DNA of 64,000 bases from Lichtheimia corymbifera B2541 (lineage: Eukaryota > Mucoromycota > Mucoromycetes > Mucorales > Lichtheimiaceae). Below, piece after piece: positions 1-12,293 of the stretch; positions within the stretch are counted from its first letter, which is position 1, and every line of letters begins with the position of its first letter. Under the pieces are notes generated by a model, which saw only the letters and a list, made by a program, of their open reading frames with translations, did not search any database and was not told the DNA's origin. Position numbers and translations under genes: made by a program. The stretch is from positions 1 to 64,000 of the forward strand of contig JNEU01000877.1 in the NCBI GenBank assembly GCA_000697475.1, read 5' to 3'.

Positions 1-157
1 AACTCTATCCATCATCTTGTGTTTCCCCAACATCCCTATATGTATATCCCTTCCTCATATAGCATCATCACACAAGTATCATGGAAACGTATATAAGACA
101 TGTTCTAGTTATAGCTGGTAACAGCAGTTGAATACAGTATATTGATTCTCAACGTAC

Positions 158-414
158 CTCCATCTTCTTTTATTTTGAAATATCTCAGTAATGGCGGAAT
201 TATTGGCGATTTCATTATATTTTGTTTCCTTTTCCACCACTTCCTCCTTGAGCTTTTCATATGCAGAAAGTGCTTGTGCTACTCTTGGATCTCTTGGAGC
301 GGAATCCTGCATAGCTTGAGGTGTTTGGTTTGTTTGTTGATTGTTGTTCTGAGCCTGCTGAGGAGTCTGCTTGTCCTGGTCAGTAGGCTTGTCAATTTGC
401 ATAGGAGAGGCCAT
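158..414 (-). CDS. N-terminal exon of an unrecognised protein (cut by window edge)
   Basis: An ATG at 414 opens a glutamine- and asparagine-rich leader (about 45 residues, starting MASPMQIDKPTDQD) followed by a short charged helix-like stretch around DPRVAQALSAYEKLKEEVVEKE. The exon should stop at 158, where a GTACGTT donor follows; reading on past it gives a stop at 109. The rest of the gene must lie in the first 150 bases or beyond the window. I do not recognise the family. The acidic, Q-rich start followed by a coiled-coil-like helix would suit a subunit of a nuclear or proteasome complex, but that is only a guess. Confidence 0.6.
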
Positions 415-645
415 TGTTGTGTTTTATCGTATTCACAGTAAAAAATGAGATGTCACAAAAAGATAGGGTCGAATCAAGTACTGTGAGACTGATGATAATT
501 GTTTTATTACAACATGGTTCTTTTTATATTTGTATGATATCAAGGGTTTCAATAAATGCATCGATGTAGGAGGATTATGCGCATAATGATACAAGGGATA
601 TTAGTGATGGGGTGATCAAGACCCTTCACATATTATTGACACGAC

Positions 646-933
646 ACAAACGTAGTTAGGGGGCACTGCAGAGGAGCGGCGTCTCGATTTTCCCTCATAG
701 CATAGATCTCCACGCTAGCTCCTGTCTACCTATTACCCAATCCTCCCCTTCATGCCAAAATTACTTTTTCCACATTTCCCACTATTTTTTTGTGGTTTTA
801 CCATTGAAATAAGCACAAACTCCGCTGCTGGTTGATACTAATAAAAGCACTCTAAGTTTGACCTTTTTGCGCTAATTCCTTCACCAAATCGCGTAATTTT
901 TCGCTCTATCAGTCTGCAAACCCTCGAAAAAGC
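646..933 (+). repeat. Outer inverted repeat arm A, left copy (288 bp)
   Basis: This 288-bp block reappears in inverse orientation at 15412-15699 and looks identical base for base by eye. It ends 6 bp before a tRNA-Met gene. No coding frame or obvious TG...CA termini. The bases just outside the two copies do not form a target-site duplication, so it does not behave like a simple transposon terminal repeat. Confidence 0.9.
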
Positions 934-939
934 AAGGTG

Positions 940-1013
940 GCCTGGTTGGCTAAGTTGGTTATAGCGTCAGTCTCATAATCTGAAGGTCAGCGGTTCGATC
1001 CCGCTACCGGGCA
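940..1013 (+). tRNA. tRNA-Met (CAT), elongator type
   Basis: The segment folds as a cloverleaf: acceptor GCCTGGT pairs with ACCGGGC (one G-T pair), anticodon loop CTCATAA carries CAT, and the T arm AGCGG-TTCGATC-CCGCT is perfect. The base at the top of the anticodon stem is a T-T mismatch. No intron is needed. From the anticodon arm to the T loop it is nearly identical to the minus-strand tRNA-Met at 14817-14889, but its acceptor and D arm differ. Confidence 0.9.
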
Positions 1014-1037
1014 CTTGCTTTTGCATCATTTCGGATC

Positions 1038-1373
1038 TGTCGCAGCAACATATCGGATCTTCTTGATCGGTATTATCTTTTTGTACATCATTGTCATCTT
1101 ATCTTCTTTATGCTGCGCCCTCCATCATTACTTCGCCACATCCATATTTCTTAGCATCTTGATATACTTAGCCCCATCCAACAATTATAAATAGTGGACC
1201 ATCTTATAGAATAAAACATTATCTTACGTTCTCTCTATTTTATTGTCTATTTGCCTGTGTGGCACTTCTATCCTTCGTGGTCTATATATTCCTGTGTGGT
1301 CTTATCCTTCGTGGTCTATTCTATTCCTGTGTGGTCTTATTCCTTCGTGGACGTCGTCTATATTCTCCTGTGT
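1038..1373. repeat. 336-bp extra segment in the left arm, bracketed by GGATC
   Basis: Aligning the two inverted arms, the right arm runs directly from TTTCGGATC into CAAAAAG, whereas the left arm holds 336 extra bases between two GGATC copies (1033-1037 and 1374-1378). It starts TGTCGCAG and contains a TATA-like TATAAATAG near 1184 and an AATAAA near 1211, as an LTR might, but ends GTGT rather than CA. An insertion with a 5-bp target duplication is likely; the class is uncertain. Confidence 0.5.
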
Positions 1374-1376
1374 GGA
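1253..1376. repeat. Short degenerate tandem repeat, unit about 40 bp
   Basis: Three and a half imperfect copies of a unit of the form CCTGTGTGG...CCTTCGTGG...CTAT follow one another. The array forms the end of the 336-bp extra segment of the left arm. The overlapping open frames here are a by-product of the repeat. Confidence 0.75.
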
Positions 1377-1431
1377 TCCAAAAAGAAAGACGACAGATCA
1401 ATGTGAATTTTTTTTTTGGATTTTCTTGTTT

Positions 1432-1762
1432 TCGTCAGCCTTTTTCTCCTTTGCATGGATTCATTTTGCGTCAAAGAAAGGGGGCATCTAGTAGCATGTG
1501 AGAGGTCTGAAAGGAAAGATAATGCTATATTTCGCTTTTGCATATTACAAGTGGATCCTGTAAAACCTTCTTTGGTGCATCATGCAAGACCGCGGCATCA
1601 TCAAACATCTATCTTCAAAGCAATGGGAGGTCCTGGTGCGTCTTGCATTATCCATCGTATCCACCCTTATAATGAAACCAAGTTCCTGTTGGGTTGCAGA
1701 CTTATCCATTTTGGTGTACCTGTTATGGTCCTTGCATCATCAACTTCTTTACATCTGCTAGT
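1432..1762 (+). repeat. Inner inverted repeat arm B, left copy (331 bp)
   Basis: This 331-bp block matches 14181-14511 in inverse orientation, apparently without a mismatch; both copies give the same 100-residue translation in one frame. Weaker homology continues a further 30 bp outward (GGATTTTCTTGTTTTCGT), but in the right copy it is split off by a 243-bp insertion. The shared open frame has no start or family resemblance and I do not treat it as a gene. Confidence 0.9.
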
Positions 1763-3360
1763 TAGATATATATTATGTTATCCATCCTCTATTCTTTCAA
1801 CCTTACTTTTCAAATTCATCTTTTAAAGTATTATCACAGCTCTGTAACATATATCAGATGATACACGACACGTGCAGAAGCAACGTTCTCTTTATTACTG
1901 TGACAAATTAACTACTGTGATCCAGCATTGGCCAAGCACAAATTGCCACAGCATCGCTTTTTCTCGTAAGGTCAACTCACTCTATTCCGTATTAGAAAAG
2001 GCATATGCATGCTTCTTACAAGACCAATAACTGAGCAGCATTTATCACTTGATATAAGCTCCATTAATCATCAACAAGCAAACAGGAACGGAGGAAACAA
2101 AAGTCCAAGTGGGTAATAGACGGTGTTTCCTTCTAGCTACTTTTCCATGGTTGTCTTCATCCATCGTAGTCGTCGTGGTAATGGCCATCTTTCAAGATAC
2201 AAATGAAAAAGGATGGGACCTTGCATGCTTGACCAGCGAGGTATGAGGAACGATCCATCACATAGTAAATATCGATCATGCACCCTCCACCAATAGGATC
2301 GACCCTTCAACTCCTGCCCTGGGCTTGTGACACCATTCAAGTCCTTTTGCATCTTTGGCTCTAATATAAGAGAGGGCGATTGACAATGAACAAAGACCAT
2401 CTTTCATACAGTATCACGCTTATTACAGCATATGTAAAACCTCAAGCGCACCTTTGTTCGATTGTAGACCCCACGTTTCAATGTAAAGTTTAGAGAGACA
2501 GGCACCTTTATGTTTTACATATGCTGTAGACGTGATGGAGTTGCCTTTTCCTAGTGGGTGTGTCGACTGCATTAACGGAAAGATGAAGAGCTGAGTGAGA
2601 TGGCACGTAGTGGTTACACATACGCGTGATTGACACGTTGCTGCATAAATGCATGACGATTACCTAGGAAGTGCGTAAACAGCATCCTCCAACAATGAAG
2701 GTGTATGTAGTATGACAATGACAAAGAAAATGACAATGAATGTATACAGGGATATTCTGTATGTTTGGTAGGCGAGTCAATCATGGATTGGTTGCACAAA
2801 TCCAGAAGCTGTTCGATCTGCATTAATGTGCACGGACTTGATAGACGCCAATCCCGCCACAGTAAAATAATGTATGCATAGCTTAATTACAAGGAATGTA
2901 TTCAATAGTCTTTATTATTGACTCAAGTGTATAGGCTATTGTTGAGGTGCATATTCACAACAGTAACTGTAGCAAGCGGGGTGGGGTGTTGTGCACAAAT
3001 TGGGAACACCGAGAGGAACGACAAAGACTTCCATTCTTCTTCACTCCCACTTCACAATGCAAGGTAAGAGGAGTCTCCATTCCCAAGCTACAACGCATTA
3101 ACGGCTGCCTTTCCTTTCATTGTGCAGCGTCAACTGGGTGAACAGGTGGTCAATGACGATTCTTTTCGGCGGCAGACATTCAACAACAAGGACGCGCGCG
3201 ATCGACGACGACTCTAGCTTCCATTCCAACACAACATGTACGTTCAATCGCTGCAACTCTTTTACTATCCAAGTTGGACATTGTGATACTAATGTTCACG
3301 TGTAGATTACTGTTCTCTCGTTTATACAAGACCTATGGGGTGTCGCGTGTGTTCATTCCT
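1763..3360. other. No gene recognised
   Basis: The stretch between the left inner arm and the first decayed repeat has only short frames with no family resemblance and no convincing exon chain. It contains no repeat that I could match elsewhere in the window. Confidence 0.5.
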
Positions 3361-3369
3361 AAGCTGTCC

Positions 3370-6300
3370 ACATCAAGAAGTCTTTACACTGCCTCTTTTG
3401 GGTATGTTCACAAGACGCGTTCAGATTGGTTTTCCTTGTTATCTCACATTGCGTTTATGGTAGCTTGAATACGTTGGATGATGGTACCTGTGGCAGCAAT
3501 AACAAGACATTGATATCAAAGCAAGAATGCTGTACGTTGGCTCAATGGTATGCAATGGTGTTGGATCTACAGTGCAGGACCACTTAATTAACGTGCCTTA
3601 CAGGGAAACAGCAGCAGCACATACTGGATCGGATGAGTACCAGGCTATTTGCATCAATAATGGTATTGGCAATACCTTGAGGTACAGTGTATCATTCTGG
3701 GATTGGTTGGATGCAAGTGAACTTACCAAACGCCATACAGTGGCAGAGCCTCTTTCGGCGATACTATTATTATCAAGTTGCACGTCAAGGATGTCATTGT
3801 ACTGCACTTTCCAGCGGAGACGTACATGTTGTGCCCGGAGACAGTGTGACTCATGTTGCGACCTCAGGGATTTAAAAATGCATCCTCTGTGCGCACGGCC
3901 TCCATCGTTTTACGGCTATTGATCTCCTTGCCTTTAGAGAGAAGATGGGTATCTCTATTGATGCACAACATCGCCGGCTCCACTGTTCAGTGTGGTTCAG
4001 AGACTGCTGGTGAAGGACTCATGCCAATGGGTCTCTGTTAAATCTGGTGACAAGATCCAAGCTGTCCACAGCAAGAAGTCTTTACACTGCCTATTTTGGG
4101 TATGTTGACAAGATGCGTTTAGATTGGTTTTCTTAGTTATCTCACAACGTGCTCATTGTAGATTGAACATGTTGGATGATGGTACCTCTGGCAGCAACAA
4201 AACATGGATCTCAATGCAAGAACGCTATATGGCTTGCTCAAGGGTATGTATAGTATTGGATCTACAATGCAGGTGCTGTCAACTAACGAGCCTTACAACG
4301 GAATAGCAGCAGCAAAATATGGTTGGCATGGAAGCGCGGTTACTGGTTGAAGGAAGGATGCTACTGAAAAGTTCCACAAAGTAAGAGTATTGGTCATGGG
4401 ATGTGTCGCATGCATGTGCACTTACGATGGATGATATGTAATGACAGCATCAAGAAGGCTTTTCCTTGGTTATATCACTGGCACGTCAAGGATGCTATTG
4501 TACTGTGTGCTGCCTTAGGGAGACCATGTTGCCCCTTTCACATGTGCTCATGATGCTATGGGCTTAGCCCAATTCAAATGCATCCTCTCACCACAGTTGC
4601 AGCGTGCGGATCCACGGCTCAGGTGGTGCCAAAGTCGACTGATGAAGGGCTCATATGGGTCACTGTTAAATTCGGTGTTTTGGCGCCATGCGACCTTCGG
4701 GACAGGGCTAGTAGGCAGTACTGGTACCTTGGCATTCTTTGACATTGTGCCCTTTTTTTATCATTATTGTTTCTGGCGGCGGGAATTCTAGCGGATCACT
4801 GCATCCTGATTGAGATATCCGAGTACGTATCATAGCAAGGACGTTTGGAAACTTTGTACTGACATATATCTTTTATAGATGAGCTATCGTGGATCCATGT
4901 CCTCCGGATTACAGCTATGATTGCTAAGTATTATTGTATGGGTTTGGAAAAATTCGTTTACTGTGCATCTTTTATAGGTGAAGTATGACAGCCATGAGGA
5001 AAAGTGTTTATATCCTTGATGGATCAATCTTTATTCCGTCTCGGGTGGTTGGTTGCCAAGCAACGGGCGATTTCTCTGGAGAGTGTCAGCCAATGCACGT
5101 CTCTTATGATTGGATTGTATCATGCAACAAGCAACAGCATCCATATCGTTGGTTTCACATCAAGCTTTGTCCCATCGCGTGGTTCGTCTCGTTATCGGCA
5201 ATTCGGTGGATATCCTGAAATGAAGGTCTCTTATCAATTGATCACGTCAGCAAGGAACGACTTGTATATCTTTGGTGTCAGCAAGTGTCCCGTCTCCTGG
5301 TTCCCGTTCTCCTGGTGGTTCGGGTGATCGGCAATTCCTTTGGTGCACGGCTGCCATTAACGTCTCTTATGGATGGATCATGTCATGAACAAGCAATGAG
5401 AGCCAACGTCGACATCTTTAGTGATACCAAGGTCTTCTATGCATCTGTCCAAGGTTGTCGCCAATCCTTTGATGGATATCCTGCTTCGCATGTGAAATGC
5501 GCACAATAATAGAAGATGGAAAAGATAAAGATGAATGATAAAAGAGACGAAGAGAATACAGTGAGACTCAACAATATGGTCATGATTTATTTCAATGATT
5601 GAGTGCGCTTATTTATATGTTTAATGGATGATGGTGTAAGGGATGATATTTGGATTGATGTTGACGTGGCTTCCTGATTGAGTATTTGGATAAGTTGGAA
5701 TACGCAGAGATAGTGGCACCCGTGTGTGGGTGTGACAAATGGATCATTTGTGTAAGTCGTGCGTGTAAATGGGCTGTAGTGGCGTAAGAGCCCTCTCTAT
5801 GATAAAGTCAAAGTCCACATTCATTGTTTGTTACCTCTTACCCTTATATGTGTGCCATCTCCTTATTGTGTGTGTGAACTACTCGGATGTGTGGATCCTG
5901 TACCCGAACATAAGATAGCCTTGAATAAGGTATAGATCAACCGTTGTATGTATGATAGGAGTGAACGGTGTATATCGGTGCACGACAGCATGTGTGTTAT
6001 CGGTGGATCATATCAGCAACAAGCAAGACGCAGCAGCAATGAGCCACAGAGTCCAGGTCTTTATTGGCAGCGACGTTTACTCGATTCTCTGGAGGTTCTC
6101 ATTATTGGCCAATTGCTTTCAAGAGCATTCTGCAGTGCATGTCTCTTATTTTTGGATTGCATCAGCAGCAAGCAACAATAATGCATGTCCTTTTGGAGCT
6201 ATCAAGGTTTATCCATAGCTCAAAGCATTCTTCGTCAAGTATAGTCCCTTGCTTTGGTGATTCATTGGTATGTATAGCATTGGGTTTACAGTACAAGTGC

Positions 6301-7760
6301 CATCAATTAACGAGCTTTACAATGAAACAGCAACAGGACTATATGGATGGCTTGGAGAAACGGTTCTTTTGTGGAGGGAAGGATGATATCGAGAATTACC
6401 AAAAGGTAACATTGGTCCTTATGGGATGTGTCGCATGCAAGTGCACTTATGATGGAGAATTATAATGTCAGGATCAAGAAGGCTTTTCTTCGTGTTATAT
6501 CATTGTCACGTCAAGGATGTCATTGTACTATGTGCTGTCTTGGGGAGACCATGTCGCCCTTACCACCTCTGGTGGAAACTTGTGCTCAAGGTGTTATGGC
6601 TTATTGCAAGACCAATTTAAATATGCATCCTCTGTTCTACAGTCGCTTCATGGGATCCATGGCTCTATGTGATGTCAAAGTCGGCTGGTGTTAGGGCTCG
6701 TGCAAATGGGTCTCTTGTAATCCGGCGTTTTGGAGTTACGCTTCGTTCAGGAAGGGGCTAGTAGGCGGTACTGGTACCTTGGCATTCTTTGACGTTGCAC
6801 TTTGATCATTTCCTTGGTTTGGATGCGTATTTGGCTCAAAGCCACTGTGATTATTAAGGTTAAGGTATGTATGATTCCGATGCTTTGTGTGGAACCTTTT
6901 ATTAAAACATTTGTTATATAGAAGAACCTCTACAAGCATCCTATGATGATCGCAAGGCTTATATCCCGTTATCATTGGCCATCGTCACTGGTAAGTATCC
7001 TTTGAAAGCTGTGATTAACGTTTGCTGACATGTGTGTCTTCTAGGTGAATATCAATGAGTCTCAGGTGGCATCTGGTTCATTCGAGCGTCATGCGGTCGA
7101 CATTGGTATGTGTATAGTTCGTTTGGTTTAAATCTATGCCTACTAAAATGCTACTCAATTATAGGCGTGTACGGCTGCAACTAGCTATTTGGCTCTGGCG
7201 CTTTGGAGTTTACACGTTTATAGAGATCATTGCTAGTTATCGTTCTATGTGTTGGAAAGTTGATTACCATGCATCTTTTACAGGTGGGTCACGTCAGCAA
7301 TGAGGAAAGGTGGTCTTTTGGAGTGGTCTATCTTTAATCCTTCTCAGGCGGTTCTTTACCAACCTACAAGTGATTCATTTGAGCAGCATCGGCCTACGCA
7401 CGTGGCACATCTCATATGGGCGGGTTATATCAACTACAAGCAACAGCATGCATATCACTGGTGATATATCAATCTTATCCCGTCATGAGGCGCTTCCCAT
7501 TACCGGCAATTCGGTGGACTACCTGAAACGAATGTCTTTTATCGGTTGGTCAAGTCAGCAACAAGGAGCAATCTGTCTACCTTTGGCTCAGCAAGCTTCC
7601 ATCTCCTGGTGGTTCTGGTTATCGATAAGTTCTTTGATGTCAGCTCGATGTGTCTTACGGATGAATCATGTCATGGAATGATGACACTTGCTGAAGAAAT
7701 GATGTCTAATAGCATTGACTATGACGGTAATACGAGGCGGATTATACACATGGTGTGACG
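3370..7760 (+). repeat. Field of three diverged direct repeats, probably a decayed duplicated sequence
   Basis: Segments near 3370-4060, 4061-5520 and 6190-7760 share ordered blocks: AAGTCTTTACACTGCCT (3381, 4075), TTGGATGATGGTACCT (3473, 4170), CACGTCAAGGATG.CATTGTACT (3781, 4481, 6511), and a strongly conserved block ending GGTACTGGTACCTTGGCATTC (near 4718 and 6762). Copies 2 and 3 also share a 3' part (about 4800-5520 and 7030-7760) and donor/acceptor-like sites. Frames are broken everywhere, so this looks like a decayed multi-exon gene or non-coding element duplicated in tandem. No family can be named. Confidence 0.65.
5099..5490 (+). repeat. Internal tandem repeat of about 130 bp
   Basis: Within copy 2 of the decayed repeats, blocks starting GTCTCTTAT occur at 5099, 5226 and 5362, each followed by related text (GATTGGATTGTATCATG, GGATGGATCATGTCATG, CAACAAGCAA). 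A looser version is seen at about 6139 and 7397. The spacing is 127 and 136 bp. Confidence 0.55.
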
Positions 7761-8061
7761 AATGAAGCTAAAACTGATATTTATATTGACAAAGAAGATC
7801 ATGGATTTGTATGGAGTATGGATGAAAGAAGATCAGTGAATATAATGAATGCATAGTCAATAAAAGGATGATTTTACTGGGTGCAATTCTTTATCGGAAG
7901 CTGTCAGCAGTGTCCCCGTGTCTGAGTTAATAACTATTGCTGAAAGCATGAACAATCGGCATTTCACATCATTCATTTTATCTTTCTCTCTTTCTCTTTT
8001 ATCCGCCCTATTCCATTTCATCACATCCCATTCCTCGTTTGACAAACTGAGATAGTGCATC

Positions 8062-11000
8062 ATGGTCACTACTCGTAAAGGTGCTCTTAAAAAAAGAGCC
8101 ACTGGTTCATCTTCCTTGCCTTCCCAGTCGGGTCACACAACTCCAAGAAGCCGCCGAGAAGCTACAAGCAGCTCAGATCGCCCCAAAGTGATTACTGTTT
8201 TATCAGACGACGACGATGACTTTCAAGACTTGACTCTACCAGCGCGACGACGACGCTCGGAACCCACATTGACTACACCTGTGCGCAGTAGCAAACGTCT
8301 CGGGCAACGCGATCAAGGTGCTGCTGAAGACGATCGTAAAGGCAAACGCCCAATGACACTTCCCATGCCGATCGTGTCAAGCGATCTCAGCACAACGTCC
8401 ACACCCACGGCAGTCTTTAGGAGCACTGTACGAGAACCTTTGGGACCTTTGGGACCTTTGGATAACAAGCAAAAGGATGTTGAGCCAACCGAGCCCCAGT
8501 CTATCCAACAAGAACATGTCCTGATCACAAGTGGACAGAAAGGTAACATCTCATTTGATATGTATCCCTACGATACAATACTCACATGCCAAGTTGCTTA
8601 AAGACACACTGGACAATGTTGCCTTACGCAAGGGTGAACTTGATGAGCTTGGTGGAGCGATTCTCAAGCAAAGTACGGCGGTGGCGACACCTCAAGAGGA
8701 TGATGAAAAGCCCAAAGATGAAGAGCAAGATACCAATGAAGGTGATGGTCTTGATGCAACATCTGTTAAGCAAGACAGGAATGGTGGTACATTGGTTCAT
8801 GAAGAAGAAGCCTTGAATGCCACATTGGAGAATATCAAAGGCACAGGCAGCAGCAGTAGCAGTATCGATATTGGTACATCATCTGCAACTCCAGGCTATG
8901 ATGATACTTCCTCTACCACAACCGCTGGCACTTCGAATCCAAACAACATACGGCAAAGTGTCCCTTCTGCTGATACTGAGGCGCATGATGATGAAGAAGA
9001 AGCCCTTTTGGATCGACCACTACGTCGGCTTTCTGGAGCTGTAAACCCTTTAAGTGTCAATATCAATGTAAGTTTATATTCTCGTGAACACAATCTTGTT
9101 ATTGACATTGTGTCTATACATAGGCGGAACGCACTACAGAAAAGCTACTGGATTATCCGACAAAATTTGCTAGTTTTTGGGATGGATTTGACAGTGTCAT
9201 TCCAGCATCTGCCGAGCCTATTGAACAACCCAAAAAGCTGAAGCTTTCTTTGCTTCCATTTCAGCGCCATGGTGTTGGCTGGATGCGACAACAAGAAGGA
9301 AACAACGATGTAAGTATGGGTATCAATATGCATTTACGAACGTTTTTGCTGATCTCGTTGTGGTACCATTCTAGTTCAAGGGTGGCATTCTTGCAGTAAG
9401 TTACACGATGATTGTCCTTTTGTCGTTCTCTTACTAAAACAGTGATGTAGGATGAAACGGGTATGGGAAAAACCATCCAAACGATTGCTCTGTTACTTTC
9501 CGATGAAAAGAGACCCAATCTTGTCGTTGCTCCATCAGTAAGCTTTTCTTTATTTTCATGCATCTCGCATAATTAACTTATTTGATCCCAGGCTTCTGCC
9601 CTCATGCATTGGAAACATGAAATTGAAAAACACACCGATAATGCTTTGAAGGTCTGCATCTTTGATGGTACATGAACCTGATCTACTTTTTACACAACGT
9701 CTTCTTTCTCACGAGCAACTCGCTCTCTCTCTATAGGCGATAAGCCTCCTACCAATGCCCGAGGACTGCTGAACCATGATGTCGTGCTCACTACTTGTAA
9801 GTATACAGTAGAACGACGGACCTTCCGCTGTACTAATTATGCCAGTGAATTGAAGACGCAGTTGTTGAAGCTGCTTTCCGGTGTCAACAGTATGGACGAA
9901 CTAAATGTGGGAAAACAGTGAAAAAGGAAAAATTCATCCTGTATCAGGTTCAATGGCACCGTATCATTCTTGACGAGGTAGGGATGCACTTGTCTTCGAC
10001 ATAACAATATCCTAATGATGGTGGATGATGATTACCCAGGCACATGTCCTCAAGTCTCATGTTTCCTACACAGCGCGTGCAGTGGTAAGTTTGTTCAGAA
10101 AAACGTTCGATCCATTGTATAACATGGATTCTGTAGTTCAACTTTGAAGCCACGTTCAAATGGTCCCTGACAGATTCACCTTTGCAGCATCGAGTGTTCG
10201 AGTTATATGCTCTTGTCTGCTTTATGCAAGCTGGTATGTTTTGTGTAACAAAATGGTAAAGCGGATCTCTAAATGGTGTTATTCATCAATGCTATAGATC
10301 CTTTTGCCTATTATTACTGCAGGGAGTGTTCATGTAACAGCATCAAATGTACATATTCGGATGGCAAATTCTGCGACCAGTGTGGTCATCTTCCAAGGAA
10401 GTATGTCTGTGACTATGAATGAATAACGTCCCCATCTCGCTGACAACATTTTTAGCCATACCTGTTGGTTCCGGAATGAAGTCCTCGAGCCGCTTGGAAT
10501 CAATGGCTTTGTGGGTAAAGGTCGTATTGCTATGGAAAAGCTTGGAAAGGTCATGGGTAATATGATGCTTCGACGAACCAGGGCCCAATGTGCCGATGAT
10601 TTGGGATTGCCTCCTCGAGAGGTGGTTGTGCGTCGCGATTCCTTTAGTACTGAAGAAGAAGAGGTTTATCGATCGCTCTTTTCGGATTCTGCCCGTCAAT
10701 TCTCTGCTTATGTGGAACAAGGTACTGGGTTTATTTTACTATTTTTTGTCCTTGTCCTCATGGATAAAATATAGGTTCTGTGCGCAACAATCATGCCAAC
10801 ATCTTTGAATTGCTCACCAATATGCGTCAATGTGGTAAGTGAAAGGATACAAAACGTGGTATAGAATGATAACCACCATTCTTTTTTATTATTTATACAG
10901 CCAACCATTCTGACCTTGTGTGGAGGAAGACGCCTGCCGACCAACAACTTGTATGTATGCTTTGCAGTGATACGCCGGAGGATGCAGTTGAAGCCAATTG

Positions 11001-12091
11001 TCACCACATATTCTGTCGAGAAGTAAGGATGAGTACTATGTACAATGTTAGTAAGGATAATGAATCGACTATTGGTCTGTTATAGTGCACCATTCGATAC
11101 CTTGCAAGCTTTGGTGGCGAAGGGGCTTTTACGAGTCAAAATCCCAAATGTCCAATATGCTCTGCCCACTTCTTCGTCGATTTCAGTCAAGATACCGTGG
11201 AACAAGATACCGTGGAACAAAATACAGTGGAACTTCAACATGAAGGAGGCTTACATGCCGCATACGCGAAGACCAGCATTGTCAATCGTATCAATATGGA
11301 CAAGTGGCGAAGTTCAACCAAAATTGAGGCGCTTGTTGAGGAATTATCAAAGGTGCAAACTGAGGATCGTACCATCAAGAGGCAAGTGTTGAAAAGTATG
11401 TCCAATCTGTCATTACACCGACTCATCAATGCCCCTTTATTCCTTTATTGTAGCATTGTATTTTCACAGGTATGTAAAAAGGATGATATTTTTGATTGTA
11501 CAAAAGATACTCATTATACCTGTACTTAGTTTGTCAACTTTCTCGATCTTGTCTACTGGCATCTCTCTCGTGCTGGCTTCGAATGCATTCGTTTGGATGG
11601 TACAATGTCACCGCAACAACGTGACACTGCCATTAAAGAGTAAGTATACTTGCTTATGATGTTTATCCCTCCCTAACTTGATGGCTCATTTTATATGATC
11701 AACAGCAATCCAAGTTGTACTGTGTTCCTTATCAGTTTGAAGGCAAGTGGTGTCGCATTGAACCAGGTTGAAGCAAGCCGTGTCTTTATCTGTGACCCTT
11801 GGTGGAATCCAGCCGTCGAATTGCGAGCCATGGATCGTATCCACCGACTTGGTCAGAAACGTCCTATCAAGGTCACAAGATTGATTATTGAAAACAGTAT
11901 CGAAGATCGGATTGTTCAATTACAAGATAAAAGAACCGCCCTTGTGGAAACCACAGTGGGTAAGTAAAAAGGAGGGTGTACATGAAGGTTTCCAATCCCT
12001 TTATTTATGATGATTCTATTGTATAGGCCGTGTTACCCCTGCTTTGGACAAGCTGAGTGCCGAAGATCTTCAGTTCTTATTCATGATGTGA
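8062..12091 (+). CDS. RAD16: Rad16-type SNF2 helicase with internal RING finger
   Basis: Nineteen exons by consensus splice sites give a protein of about 900 residues: a low-complexity basic/acidic N-terminus, an SNF2 ATPase core, a RING finger inside the core ([18 protein letters not shown]...CRECT...CPICSAHF) and the C-terminal half with FSQF, QRDTAIK and RIHRLGQ motifs, ending ...[12 protein letters not shown] as Rad16 proteins do. In yeast Rad16 works with Rad7 in global-genome nucleotide excision repair as a DNA translocase and part of a ubiquitin ligase. Motif II DEAH is intact. Two usually invariant places differ: motif I reads DETGMGKT rather than DEMGMGKT, and motif III reads LTDSPLQH where SGTPLQN is expected. 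Exons include 21 nt (9375-9395) and 16 nt (11454-11469); the intron at 11382 starts GCAAGT. It lies between the inverted arms; it could be a diverging paralogue. Confidence 0.85.
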
Positions 12092-12293
12092 CCAAGTCAC
12101 CCTCATCATGATTCGATGCTACTACTACGAACAACTACTTGCTGCATACAACATTCATTCATACACATATAGTCCTTGCTTTACTCAAACAAAGTTTCTT
12201 TATTTGCTGATCCTTGTACAAAATGACAAGTGTGTGTGGTGATCGTATACAACAAAGACTAGGTTGAATGGCATCCTTTTTCTTTCCCACTAT

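Noticed and set aside
1416..1826. 136-codon frame over the inner repeat arm, found again on the minus strand at 14087-14524
   Set aside because: The identical translation comes from the DNA repeat; the frame has no ATG at its start, no domain and different ends in the two copies.
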